The notes beneath the pieces are model-generated. The model searched no databases and was not told the origin of the DNA. It saw only the letters and a list, made by a program, of their open reading frames with translations. 62,711 nucleotides of DNA from Alphaproteobacteria bacterium (GTDB lineage Bacteria > Pseudomonadota > Alphaproteobacteria > Rs-D84): positions 1-62,711 of the forward strand of contig JAGCVZ010000009.1 of assembly GCA_017962125.1 (NCBI GenBank). Direction: 5' to 3'. Positions 24,921-31,991 of this stretch are shown in pieces. Positions within the stretch are counted from its first letter, which is position 1; every line of letters begins with the position of its first letter. The translations under genes were made by a program, and so were the position numbers.

Positions 24921-26282
24921 ATGAGAAAAATTATTGTTGCAATTTGTGGAATAATGATTGTCGGCATCGCAATTGGTGACAGAAGAACGGTAAGTTTTCC
25001 ACATGTTGTAGATCCTGATATAGCGGATGAGTGGAATGCCATTGATGGTGTAAATTATGACCAATCAAAGTATCCATTAAAGGATTATTTCGCGCCAAAT
25101 TGGCAATTTGAGTCGTGGGCTGGAACATTTGGGGTTGGTAACGGACGTAGTGGTAGTGCAGAATGTCAAGGTTATAAAGCCCCAGATAACGATATTTATG
25201 GTACCAGTGATAACGAAGGTAGCATTGTTCCGATTATCGCACGTAAAATATATAAACATGGTGGAAAATTTTGTATGACTCAAATGCAGGCCGGTTGGAC
25301 CTGGGATACAGACCCGGATACGTTTTTTATTGATTTTTTTGATGATAATTTGCCACCCAGTCGTCTTCGAAATGGTGAAGTGTCTCCGCGATATAAGTGT
25401 GAAACAATATGCGAATCTGGGTGGTATGGTGATAAATGCGAAAAAGAAATAGCAGACATAGATGGTAGTACCGAAGGTTGCCCCAAGAGACAGAATGGTA
25501 CAAGAGAATATAAAGATTACACGAAAATTTTAAATAATAGAGCGGATGGAAATTACCGTTTGTTATGTGGCAAAGAAAAAGGTATAATTACCACTGATGT
25601 TGAAGTTTTTAAATATACAACAAAAACTGCGAAGGATTGGATTGTTGAATATATAGTTTTAGGTGTTTTGGATATAGAACCAAATTATGTCAATGTTGCT
25701 CCTGTTAAAGTGACGGCTTCGCATAAAAAAATGAGCAATGCGATTGGCGCAGCAGATAACAGAAAAGTTCTCTGTGCACCAGGTTTTAAACTTGAAGAAA
25801 GTGAACAAAAAATTTGTGTTTTGCGTCAAATGTGTGCGGAAAACGTGCCTGGAGATGACGAGTGGTGTGATGGTTTTAATAAAGACGATTTTAACGCAAG
25901 TGAACATTCAAAAACAATATATGAAACAGAAAACCAAAATTCTTGTTGGAAACTTGTATGTAAGGGTGGGCTTGATTACGCTTTTGAAGAGGGAACCAAG
26001 AACTGTAAATCATGCAGAACAACATTGCACCAGGGTATAAATGAAAGAAACGAGTGTATAAAATGTAAAGATGAGACGCCGTTTTGGGATGCGAAGCAAA
26101 AAAACTGTGTCGCGGCAAGAGATACGCTTACCGCACAACAACTGGCACGCGGGAAGCAAAATGTATTTGATTGCTGGCGCGAAATAAGTCAGAGTGATTA
26201 TAAAGAATGTATTGAGTGCAACCAAGGCTCATGGAATGTAAGAAAGCATTGTTGTGGCACCGATTGCACAAGTGGCAACTAG
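24921..26282 (+). CDS. Secreted cysteine-rich protein, 453 aa
   Basis: A signal peptide (MRKIIVAICGIMIVGIAIG) is followed by a Trp/Asp-rich N-terminal half and a Cys-rich C-terminal half. CETICESGWYGDKCEKE resembles an EGF-like unit, and later pairs include CKSCR, CIKC, CIECN and CCGTDC. The ribosome binding site is CAGGGAGA. It is transcribed divergently from pbp1A and is probably periplasmic or surface-located. It resembles in style, but not clearly in sequence, the two larger Cys-rich proteins at 12.7-18.6 kb. No family is recognised. Confidence 0.65.
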   Translation: MRKIIVAICGIMIVGIAIGDRRTVSFPHVVDPDIADEWNAIDGVNYDQSKYPLKDYFAPNWQFESWAGTFGVGNGRSGSAECQGYKAPDNDIYGTSDNEGSIVPIIARKIYKHGGKFCMTQMQAGWTWDTDPDTFFIDFFDDNLPPSRLRNGEVSPRYKCETICESGWYGDKCEKEIADIDGSTEGCPKRQNGTREYKDYTKILNNRADGNYRLLCGKEKGIITTDVEVFKYTTKTAKDWIVEYIVLGVLDIEPNYVNVAPVKVTASHKKMSNAIGAADNRKVLCAPGFKLEESEQKICVLRQMCAENVPGDDEWCDGFNKDDFNASEHSKTIYETENQNSCWKLVCKGGLDYAFEEGTKNCKSCRTTLHQGINERNECIKCKDETPFWDAKQKNCVAARDTLTAQQLARGKQNVFDCWREISQSDYKECIECNQGSWNVRKHCCGTDCTSGN

Positions 26283-26302
26283 TGCATTCCGCAATTTACC
26301 AC

Positions 26303-26330
26303 TTGATTTTTAACAAATATATTATATAAT
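26303..26330 (+). promoter_or_regulatory. tRNA operon promoter
   Basis: TTGATT (26303-26308), 16-bp spacer, TATAAT (26325-26330), 20 nt before tRNA-Gly. A short ACGAG/CTCGT hairpin fills the leader. Confidence 0.65.
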
Positions 26331-26350
26331 ACACGAGCTGTGAACTCGTT

Positions 26351-26425
26351 GCGGGCATAGTACAAGGGCTAGTACGCAAGCCTTCCAAGCTTGATATGCG
26401 GGTTCGAGTCCCGCTGCCCGCACCA
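26351..26425 (+). tRNA. tRNA-Gly (anticodon TCC)
   Basis: The acceptor stem GCGGGCA / TGCCCGC, discriminator A and an encoded CCA (26423-26425) frame a standard cloverleaf. The anticodon loop is CTTCCAA (TCC) and the T-arm CGGGT-TCGAGTC-CCG is intact. It is the first of two co-transcribed tRNAs. Confidence 0.95.
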
Positions 26426-26463
26426 TGGATTTGCGACAGCAAAGACGGGCAAAGAACAGTTCT

Positions 26464-26550
26464 GGGCGTGCGCCGGAGTTGGAGAGCCGGGGCAGACTGT
26501 AAATCTGTTGGCTTAAGCCTGAGGTGGTTCGAATCCACCCACTCCCACCA
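26464..26550 (+). tRNA. tRNA-Tyr (anticodon GTA)
   Basis: This 87-nt class II tRNA has D-stem CCGG/CCGG, anticodon arm CAGAC-TGTAAAT-CTGTT (GTA), a long variable arm, T-arm GGTGG-TTCGAAT-CCACC and an encoded CCA. The acceptor stem GGGCGTG / CACTCCC pairs at six of seven positions, with a C-T mismatch at position 4:69. The 3' end is duplicated downstream, as is common when integrases use a tRNA gene as attachment site. Confidence 0.9.
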
Positions 26551-26553
26551 AAA
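26535..26553 (+). repeat. Putative attachment core, copy 1 (in tRNA-Tyr)
   Basis: CCACCCACTCCCACCAAAA, 19 bp covering the tRNA-Tyr 3' end plus three A. It is repeated exactly at 26761-26779. Confidence 0.6.
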
Positions 26554-26556
26554 TAG

Positions 26557-26583
26557 AAAATGACCCAAACGGGTCATTTTTTA
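26557..26583 (+). terminator. tRNA operon terminator
   Basis: AAAATGACCC-AAAC-GGGTCATTTT followed by TTATG. Confidence 0.8.
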
Positions 26584-26760
26584 TGTTGCAATGTGGGGTG
26601 GGTGGATGCGCAAGAGCGCCATGGCACGATAGTGCCATACGAAAATGAAATTTTCGTGAATAATTGGCGCACATGGCGAATACGCAGATGAACAATTAGA
26701 AAAATTTTAAAAATTTATTGCAGATAAATTTTTTAATTTTGCTTATTGTGCATCAAGGTA

Positions 26761-26846
26761 CCACCCACTCCCACCAAAAGATACACCGCACTTAAAAAGT
26801 GCGGTTTTTATTTGGGTTTTATATAGTTTTGGTAGTTCGAAAATAA
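26761..26846 (+). repeat. tRNA-Tyr 3'-end repeat, copy 2
   Basis: The first 19 bp match the end of tRNA-Tyr. From 26767 on, 25 bp match copy 3 exactly, and similarity continues through a terminator and a GTTTTGGTAGTTCGAAAATAA stretch to about 26846. Between copies 1 and 2 (26584-26760) there is no gene, only two small hairpins (ATGGCAC/GTGCCAT at 26621-26638 and GAAAAT/ATTTTC at 26641-26655). Region 26811-26958 holds no gene either. Confidence 0.6.
26785..26810 (+). terminator. Terminator within repeat copy 2
   Basis: ACCGCACTT-AAA-AAGTGCGGT followed by TTTTA. Confidence 0.7.
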
Positions 26847-26958
26847 CATTTCTAAAAAACACCAATTTTTACCAATCTTCGAATAACTAAGATTTCCAAT
26901 ACTTTGCTCCATTCGAATCCACCGAGGCAGTTTTCAACTTTCCAAAGCGATAAAATTG

Positions 26959-27642
26959 TTATTCCAAAATTCTTTTAACGATTTCCAGGGAATGAATTTT
27001 TGTTGTGTCTACTATTTCTACTTTGGCTTCTTTTATTATATTCGGTAATTCTGTACAACCAAGAACAATCGCCTTTGCTCCCTGCGAAATACAATCATCA
27101 ATTATAGAGTTTAATTTTTGTTTAGATTCTTCTTTTATTATACCAACACAAAGTTCATTAAATATTATATCGTTTATAATATGTTGTTGATTTTCATTAG
27201 GTACTATCACATTTATGCCATGTTCTTTTAGTTTATCTTTATAAAACGGCTTTGTCATAGTATAAATTGTCCCAAGTAAAGCGACCGTATCAATATTTTT
27301 ATATTTAATATAATTTGCAGCAGATTCTCCAATATGAATTAACGGTATGGATACACTTTTTTGAACTTCATCGGCAACCAAATGCATTGTATTCGTTGCA
27401 ATTGCGATATAATCAGCGCCTGCCTTTTCAAGTTTTTTTGCAGAATCACTTAAAATTTCAGCCAATTTTACCCAATTACCCTCCGTTTGTAATTTTTCAA
27501 TTTCAGCAAAATCATAACTTTCAATTAACATTTTTGCACTATGCAAACCGCCGGCCCGTTTATTTATTTCTTCATTTATAATTTTATAATATTCAACTGT
27601 GGATTCATAACTCATTCCACCGATTATGCCAATTGTTTTCAT
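26959..27642 (-). CDS. Aspartate/glutamate racemase family protein, YgeA-like
   Basis: This 227-aa two-lobed racemase opens MKTIGIIGGMSYESTVEYY. The first catalytic position is Thr83 (ATNTMH) and the second Cys196 (LGCTELP). This Thr/Cys pairing is that of E. coli YgeA, a broad-specificity amino-acid racemase, rather than the Cys/Cys pairing of aspartate racemase proper. It would supply or recycle D-amino acids in the cytoplasm. The ribosome binding site is AAGGAGAATATA. It lies in the repeat-scarred segment downstream of tRNA-Tyr and looks A/T-richer than the core genes, so it was probably acquired. Confidence 0.85.
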   Translation of the reverse strand: MKTIGIIGGMSYESTVEYYKIINEEINKRAGGLHSAKMLIESYDFAEIEKLQTEGNWVKLAEILSDSAKKLEKAGADYIAIATNTMHLVADEVQKSVSIPLIHIGESAANYIKYKNIDTVALLGTIYTMTKPFYKDKLKEHGINVIVPNENQQHIINDIIFNELCVGIIKEESKQKLNSIIDDCISQGAKAIVLGCTELPNIIKEAKVEIVDTTKIHSLEIVKRILE

Positions 27643-27683
27643 TATATTCTCCTTCTATTTATATCGCATATATTAAATTATGT

Positions 27684-27778
27684 TCAATTTGTATTCAACC
27701 ATTTTTCCTTATACACTTTCACCCGTTGCATTAAATCGGTAAATTCTTGTTTATTTTTTGCTCGATTAATGCAAGCAT
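27684..27778 (-). pseudogene. C-terminal gene fragment, copy 1
   Basis: In this frame the minus strand encodes a tail containing EFTDLMQ...YKEKWL before a stop at 27684. It is related to the tail at 29293-29380 and is cut off upstream by repeat copy 3. I do not recognise the parent family. Confidence 0.45.
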
Positions 27779-27858
27779 ACTCCCACCAAAAGATACACCG
27801 CACCTTTAAAGTGCGGTTTTTTGGGGGGGGTAATAGTTTTAGCAGTTCGATAATAAAG
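27779..27858 (+). repeat. tRNA-Tyr 3'-end repeat, copy 3
   Basis: The first 25 bp equal 26767-26791, and similarity continues past the terminator (AGTTTTAGCAGTTCGATAATAA). A perfect 9-bp inverted repeat TTCGATAAT (27846-27854) / ATTATCGAA (27874-27882) follows. A run of eight G lies at 27823-27830. Confidence 0.55.
27797..27822 (+). terminator. Terminator within repeat copy 3
   Basis: ACCGCAC-CTTTAAA-GTGCGGT followed by TTTTT. Confidence 0.65.
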
Positions 27859-27982
27859 GTTTTACAAACGTCAATTATCGAATGTTTTGCACTAAAAACA
27901 TTGGGAATATGTTTTTTATATTTGATTTTCTTGGTATACATGTTAAACTGACGTCAGGTTTATAAAACAAAGGAATTATAAA

Positions 27983-29290
27983 ATGTTGCAGGATGATTAT
28001 ATCTCTTTTTTAAGCACATGCAAAACAGAACGTGAATGTATTGATTTTATAAAACAAGAACTAGATTCTTGTGGTTATAAATCTTTGACCGACAAATGTG
28101 ATAAAAACAATCGGTTGTTTTATACAATAAAAATGAATAAAGCGTTAATTGCTTTTAAATTAGGTAAACAACCTATTAGCAAAGGAATGAATATCCTTTG
28201 TGCACACATTGATTCACCACGTTTAGATATAAAACAAAATCCCATTTTTACGAAAACTGGTATCGCATATTTAAATACGCATTATTATGGTGGGATACGT
28301 AAATATCAATGGCTAACTTTACCACTTGCTATACATGGTGTTGTTTGCAAGAAAAACGGTGAAATAAAAAACATAGTAATTGGCGAAAAAGAGTCTGATC
28401 CTGTTTTTTGTATTTCTGATTTATTGCCACACCTTGCCAAAGAACAGATTACCAAAAAAGTTTCTGACTTTGTTGAAGGGGAATCTTTGGATGTAATCAT
28501 AGGTAATGAACCTGATATGAAAGACGACAAGAAATACAAAGAAAAAATCTTAGAAATCATTAAAGAAAAATACCAAATAGAAGATAAAGATTTTTATTCT
28601 TCTGAATTAGAAATTGTTCCTGCTGGTCCGGCCAGATATATGGGCTTGGACAAATCTATGATTATTGGTTATGGGCAAGATGACAGATGCTGCGCTTTTT
28701 CTGCTTTTAAAGCATTCGTTTCCAATAACGAAATTCCAGAAATTACTCAATGTTTACTATTGGTCGACAAAGAAGAAATAGGGAGTGTGGGTGCCACAGG
28801 TTTAAACAGTCATTTACTTGAAAACGCGGTATCAGAACTGGTGTATAACTATTATTCTGAAAACGAATATTCACTTAGGAAATGTTTAGAAAACAGCAAT
28901 ATTTTATCATGTGATGTCACTAGTGCGTATGATTCAAAATATTCTGACCGTTTTGATATGGATAATGCAAGTTTCCTAGGTAAAGGTCCAGTCTTATCAA
29001 AATTCACTGGTTACGGTGGAAAATACGAAGCAAATGATGCTAATCCAGAATATGTCGCAAAAATCAGATCTGTGTTAGAATCTAAGAATATACCATACCA
29101 AGTTGCCGAACTAGGTAAAGTTGATGCGGGTGGTGGTGGAACGATTGCCCTGTATGCCGCAAAATACGGGATGAATACAATTGATATGGGCATTTCTGTA
29201 ATGAGTATGCATTCTCCTTGGGAAATCATAAACGCAAAAGACATCGAATACACATTTCAGGCATATAAAGAATTTCTGTATCTAATGTAA
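27983..29290 (+). CDS. M18 family aminopeptidase
   Basis: This 435-aa metallopeptidase carries the M18 metal-site motifs in order: CAHIDSP (His), GQDDRCC (Asp), VDKEEIGS (catalytic and ligand Glu), AYDSKYSDRF (Asp) and SMHSPWE (His). M18 enzymes form tetrahedral dodecamers that remove N-terminal residues, often Asp or Glu, from peptides in the cytoplasm. The ribosome binding site is CAAAGGAATTATAAA. The gene sits alone between two related 3' gene fragments and is A/T-rich like the YgeA-like gene, which suggests transfer. Signature spacing is normal and no lesion is seen. Confidence 0.9.
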   Translation: MLQDDYISFLSTCKTERECIDFIKQELDSCGYKSLTDKCDKNNRLFYTIKMNKALIAFKLGKQPISKGMNILCAHIDSPRLDIKQNPIFTKTGIAYLNTHYYGGIRKYQWLTLPLAIHGVVCKKNGEIKNIVIGEKESDPVFCISDLLPHLAKEQITKKVSDFVEGESLDVIIGNEPDMKDDKKYKEKILEIIKEKYQIEDKDFYSSELEIVPAGPARYMGLDKSMIIGYGQDDRCCAFSAFKAFVSNNEIPEITQCLLLVDKEEIGSVGATGLNSHLLENAVSELVYNYYSENEYSLRKCLENSNILSCDVTSAYDSKYSDRFDMDNASFLGKGPVLSKFTGYGGKYEANDANPEYVAKIRSVLESKNIPYQVAELGKVDAGGGGTIALYAAKYGMNTIDMGISVMSMHSPWEIINAKDIEYTFQAYKEFLYLM

Positions 29291-29292
29291 GA

Positions 29293-29380
29293 TCATAACC
29301 ATTTTTCTTTATACGTTTTGATATTGTACATAAGTTCGGTAAATTCTATTTGTCTTGATAGTGTAGGATGTTGCGGACAA
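29293..29380 (-). pseudogene. C-terminal gene fragment, copy 2
   Basis: A minus-strand tail (CPQHPTLSRQ, IEFTELM, YKEKWL, stop at 29293) is related to the fragment at 27684. It overlaps the terminator region upstream and has no start. The two copies bracket the M18 gene. Confidence 0.45.
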
Positions 29381-29385
29381 AAAAA

Positions 29386-29413
29386 TACCCACGTTTGTGG
29401 GTATCTTTTTTTT
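29386..29413. terminator. Bidirectional terminator
   Basis: ATACCCAC-GTTT-GTGGGTAT with T tracts on both sides. It can end the M18 transcript (+) and the 36-aa peptide transcript (-). Confidence 0.7.
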
Positions 29414-29522
29414 AGAATACACGTATGATGCCACCGTCAAGCAACAATGGTAATACAATCCACCACCATGAACAATTCAACACCTTGGCAAGTTTCAATA
29501 TAATGAATATAAGTGTTAACAT
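29412..29522 (-). CDS. 36-aa membrane peptide
   Basis: An ATG with a strong ribosome binding site (AAAAAGGAGTCGAAA) opens a 36-codon ORF. The product is almost entirely hydrophobic: LTLIFIILKLAKVL, then NCSWWWIVLPLLL, ending GGIIRVF. The SWWW-I-PLL pattern recalls small phage- and plasmid-encoded membrane proteins often labelled Fragile-X-F-like. It ends in the terminator at 29386. Translation is supported by the ribosome binding site and terminator; function is unknown. Confidence 0.6.
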   Translation of the reverse strand: MLTLIFIILKLAKVLNCSWWWIVLPLLLDGGIIRVF

Positions 29523-29648
29523 TTTCGACTCCTTTTTTACACATTGTGATTATATTCTTAATAATTTAGTTTTGCAATAATCTATTTGTTGTGCGCATAT
29601 CGCCAAATTAGAAATTTTTACCTAGGAAAATATACAGAGAAAAAAGTC

Positions 29649-29684
29649 TTGTTCTAGGAACTAATTTCAATTATTATTAGAACA
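29649..29684 (+). promoter_or_regulatory. Promoter with overlapping operator-like inverted repeat
   Basis: TTGTTC (29649-29654), 17-bp spacer, TATTAT (29672-29677). The arms TGTTCTA (29650-29656) and TAGAACA (29678-29684) cover the -35 box and the bases just after the -10, as expected for an autoregulated HTH gene. Confidence 0.5.
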
Positions 29685-29720
29685 TACAAAATAAATCTAG
29701 TCTTTATACAGGAGGGAAAA

Positions 29721-29963
29721 ATGACTCATGAAGATTTATGGCGTGCAATAGTTAAACTTGCGGCATCGCGAAATATGTCTTGTTCGGGGCTTGCCAAGTT
29801 TGCTGGGCTTGATGCGACGACTTTCAATAAAAGCAAGCGGTTCAGCAAATATGGTCAACCACGGTGGCCATCAACATACAGTCTAGCTAAAGTTTTAAAT
29901 GCAACAGGAATAACAATGTCCGAATTTGTTCAGTTTATGCCAGAACCAGAAAAAATAAAATAA
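29721..29963 (+). CDS. Small HTH (Cro/CI-like) regulator
   Basis: This 80-aa protein consists of one helix-turn-helix domain: NMSCSGLAKFAGLDATTFNKSKR places a recognition helix at about residues 28-40, and WPSTYSLAKVLNATG forms the last helix. It resembles the N-terminal DNA-binding part of S24-type phage repressors but has no protease domain. The ribosome binding site is AGGAGGG. It probably binds the inverted repeat in its own promoter. It may be a remnant regulator of an integrated element. Confidence 0.75.
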   Translation: MTHEDLWRAIVKLAASRNMSCSGLAKFAGLDATTFNKSKRFSKYGQPRWPSTYSLAKVLNATGITMSEFVQFMPEPEKIK

Positions 29964-29983
29964 AAAGATAAAATAAACAAAAA

Positions 29984-30010
29984 ACCACCAAGAATTGGTG
30001 GCCTTTTGTT
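29984..30010 (+). terminator. Terminator
   Basis: CCACCAA-GAA-TTGGTGG followed by CCTTTTGTTT. The tail is imperfect. Confidence 0.55.
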
Positions 30011-30025
30011 TGTTAAAAGAAAATT

Positions 30026-30397
30026 TTATTCTTCAACCAAAGCGCTTACTGTATAGAAAGCTTCGCCGTCGATAGTCGGATTCTTGACCATTACACGGTA
30101 TTCTTTTTGAGCCGCCCATTCATAAGCACCCGCCGGAATAACATTTACATAAACATGTTCTGCATCAGTCGCCAATTCTGCAATATTCAAATCACCACCT
30201 TGAACGAACATGCCGGTCGGAGTTTGCCCTTGCAATGAAGCCAGTGTTTCTGTAATTGGGCATTTTACAATCATGTCACCTTGTTCAAAGGCAATAATCT
30301 TTTCGCAAGATGCGTCAAAGACCTTGATTTCTTCTGTTTTTGCCGAGCAGGCAGCAATTGCGGCAACTGCAGCACCACAAATAAGTAATTTTTTCAT
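30026..30397 (-). CDS. Small lipoprotein
   Basis: This 123-aa protein has a lipoprotein signal with lipobox AIAAC at Cys17 (MKKLLICGAAVAAIAAC). The mature part is a compact, mostly beta domain with two further cysteines (DASCEKII, IVKCPIT) that could pair. The ribosome binding site is AAGGAGAAAA. It is monocistronic. It would be anchored in the inner or outer membrane; no specific family is recognised. Confidence 0.75.
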   Translation of the reverse strand: MKKLLICGAAVAAIAACSAKTEEIKVFDASCEKIIAFEQGDMIVKCPITETLASLQGQTPTGMFVQGGDLNIAELATDAEHVYVNVIPAGAYEWAAQKEYRVMVKNPTIDGEAFYTVSALVEE

Positions 30398-30548
30398 GTT
30401 TATTTTCTCCTTGGTTTTATATTAATGCGACCACATTGTAGCAAATCGAACAAAAAAGTCAATACACTAATAGTCTCAATTCAATTTTTTTTGACATTCG
30501 CAAATTTCAATGCTAGCCTGCGATACAGAAAAACAAAAAGGTACTTTG

Positions 30549-30896
30549 ATGCAGACAAAAAAGTGGACGCGCGAATTTATTTCCGAAGGGGTACACAAGG
30601 CCTTAAAAGAATGTGACTTAACCAAGACAACGAAACTAACAGATGATGACATAATATTGGCAATAGATTCGTTTGATTGGTATAAGCTTTGGATGTTTTT
30701 AGAAAAAGAATTTGGCGAACAACTGACTTTCGATCCAAAAGATGGTTTAACAACTATCCCAAATTGCACCCCGAACATTATCATAGATTTTTTGTATGAT
30801 AAACTAAGTGCTCAGGAAAAAGTCAAGCAGGTTGCACAGCGGAAATCGTTTCTGCAAAATTGGTTTCATAATCTCTTTTCGAAAGAAAAAGATTAA
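30549..30896 (+). CDS. Acyl-carrier-protein-like protein
   Basis: The 115-aa product resembles an acyl carrier protein. A DSFDW motif at 40-44 takes the place of the usual DSLD and offers Ser41 as a possible phosphopantetheine site. It is followed by an LWMFLEKEFGEQL helix and a TPNIIIDFLYDKL helix, matching the order of ACP helices II and III. An extra basic C-terminal tail (QVAQRKSFLQNWFHNLF) is unusual. The start is chosen for AAAGG 7 nt before it; an in-frame ATG at 30510 lacks a ribosome binding site. It stands alone, with no synthase genes nearby. The ACP assignment is by pattern only. Confidence 0.5.
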   Translation: MQTKKWTREFISEGVHKALKECDLTKTTKLTDDDIILAIDSFDWYKLWMFLEKEFGEQLTFDPKDGLTTIPNCTPNIIIDFLYDKLSAQEKVKQVAQRKSFLQNWFHNLFSKEKD

Positions 30897-30905
30897 GTCA
30901 AAATA

Positions 30906-31988
30906 TCACCGAATTGTTGTGATGTTTTTGATTTTGAAAATAAGCCCGAATTCAACATATGGTGTATATTTGTTGTAAAGTTCGCTTGGTGTCGCATCAG
31001 AATTTATTGCACGCATAGGATCATGGTACGTTGCACCAATTGTTGCATAAGCCCCACTGTGATGACGAATCCCGATTGCGCCACCGGCAACCCCATCATT
31101 AAATTGTTTAAATCCATTGGCAAAAATATCAATTTTTTCATTTTTAAAACTATATCGGTATGTTCCATGGATTCCAGTTTGACCCCTGACATTTGTCAGT
31201 TCCAACAAAAACGCGTTTTGGTGATTTGGGGTATAAACGGCCTGAAAATCTAACACTGTTTTTTCTTTGCCAATAGTTACAAGCAATCCGCACTTTAACC
31301 AATCTTCAATAAACGTTTCCGATGAAATCACAAATGCACCGTTGCCCGTAAATTTAAAACCGGCGCTGTCTTCTTCGGCATACCCGATTGCGAACGCTAT
31401 TCCTTTGTTCTGAAAACCACCTATAATTGCGCGCGGATAATAGTGGCCAGATTTCATATAAATAGCATTTATAAAAAAGTTGTTTATTGGCATAAATTTT
31501 GAAAACTCTTGTGCATAATTAAGTGCAGATAATTTACCCCCCGAAATAGAAAAAATTCCGATACCCGTCCGCAGTTTTGCATATGCGTACATATCATGCG
31601 TAACTATTGCCATTTTATCAGATGTATAATTTTGAACTTGTTGCGTAGTTGTTATGCCAACATCAAATTTATCATAGAATCTAATGAAAGGTTTTATAAT
31701 AATAACTGGTGAAAAAACACCTTTAATGTTGTTATTGGTCGCATTTGCAAAACTTTGCAATTCAATATACAGCGATTCATTTAAATTGGAAAATTTTACT
31801 TTTGGATTTTTTGGAATTTTTGGCGCCGAATGTAATGGCATCGTGTGCGTCAATGTTCGTGTTGTATCATTTGCAACGTTTTCTGTTTTTTGACGGCGAC
31901 GATTTTGGCGCGTATCTTGTGCCCTGGCGTGACCACCGAGGCATAATACAAACGCGCACAATAAAAGATATTTATTGAAAGATTTCAC
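30906..31988 (-). CDS. Predicted outer-membrane beta-barrel protein
   Basis: The 360-aa product has a signal peptide (to about residue 23, HARA-QD), a short basic linker and then alternating beta strands rich in aromatic and Gly residues. It ends YVEFGLIFKIKNITTIR. Phrases such as GIRHHSGAYATIGATYHDP fit barrel strands. Start is GTG, 3 nt after the stop of the TrpF-like gene, so the two are translationally linked. Function is unknown; a porin-like or autotransporter-like role is possible. Confidence 0.6.
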   Translation of the reverse strand: MKSFNKYLLLCAFVLCLGGHARAQDTRQNRRRQKTENVANDTTRTLTHTMPLHSAPKIPKNPKVKFSNLNESLYIELQSFANATNNNIKGVFSPVIIIKPFIRFYDKFDVGITTTQQVQNYTSDKMAIVTHDMYAYAKLRTGIGIFSISGGKLSALNYAQEFSKFMPINNFFINAIYMKSGHYYPRAIIGGFQNKGIAFAIGYAEEDSAGFKFTGNGAFVISSETFIEDWLKCGLLVTIGKEKTVLDFQAVYTPNHQNAFLLELTNVRGQTGIHGTYRYSFKNEKIDIFANGFKQFNDGVAGGAIGIRHHSGAYATIGATYHDPMRAINSDATPSELYNKYTPYVEFGLIFKIKNITTIR

Positions 31989-31991
31989 TTT

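Noticed and set aside
26296..26700. Minus-strand open frames over the tRNA genes
   Set aside because: They are read through tRNA-Gly and tRNA-Tyr in antisense and have no start signals; the tRNAs explain the sequence.
26584..26760. Possible gene remnant between tRNA repeat copies 1 and 2
   Set aside because: No frame shows coding character or similarity to other parts of the window; only small hairpins are visible.
27823..27830. G8 run as a phase-variation tract
   Set aside because: It lies just after a terminator and outside any gene; a sequencing or repeat artefact is as likely.
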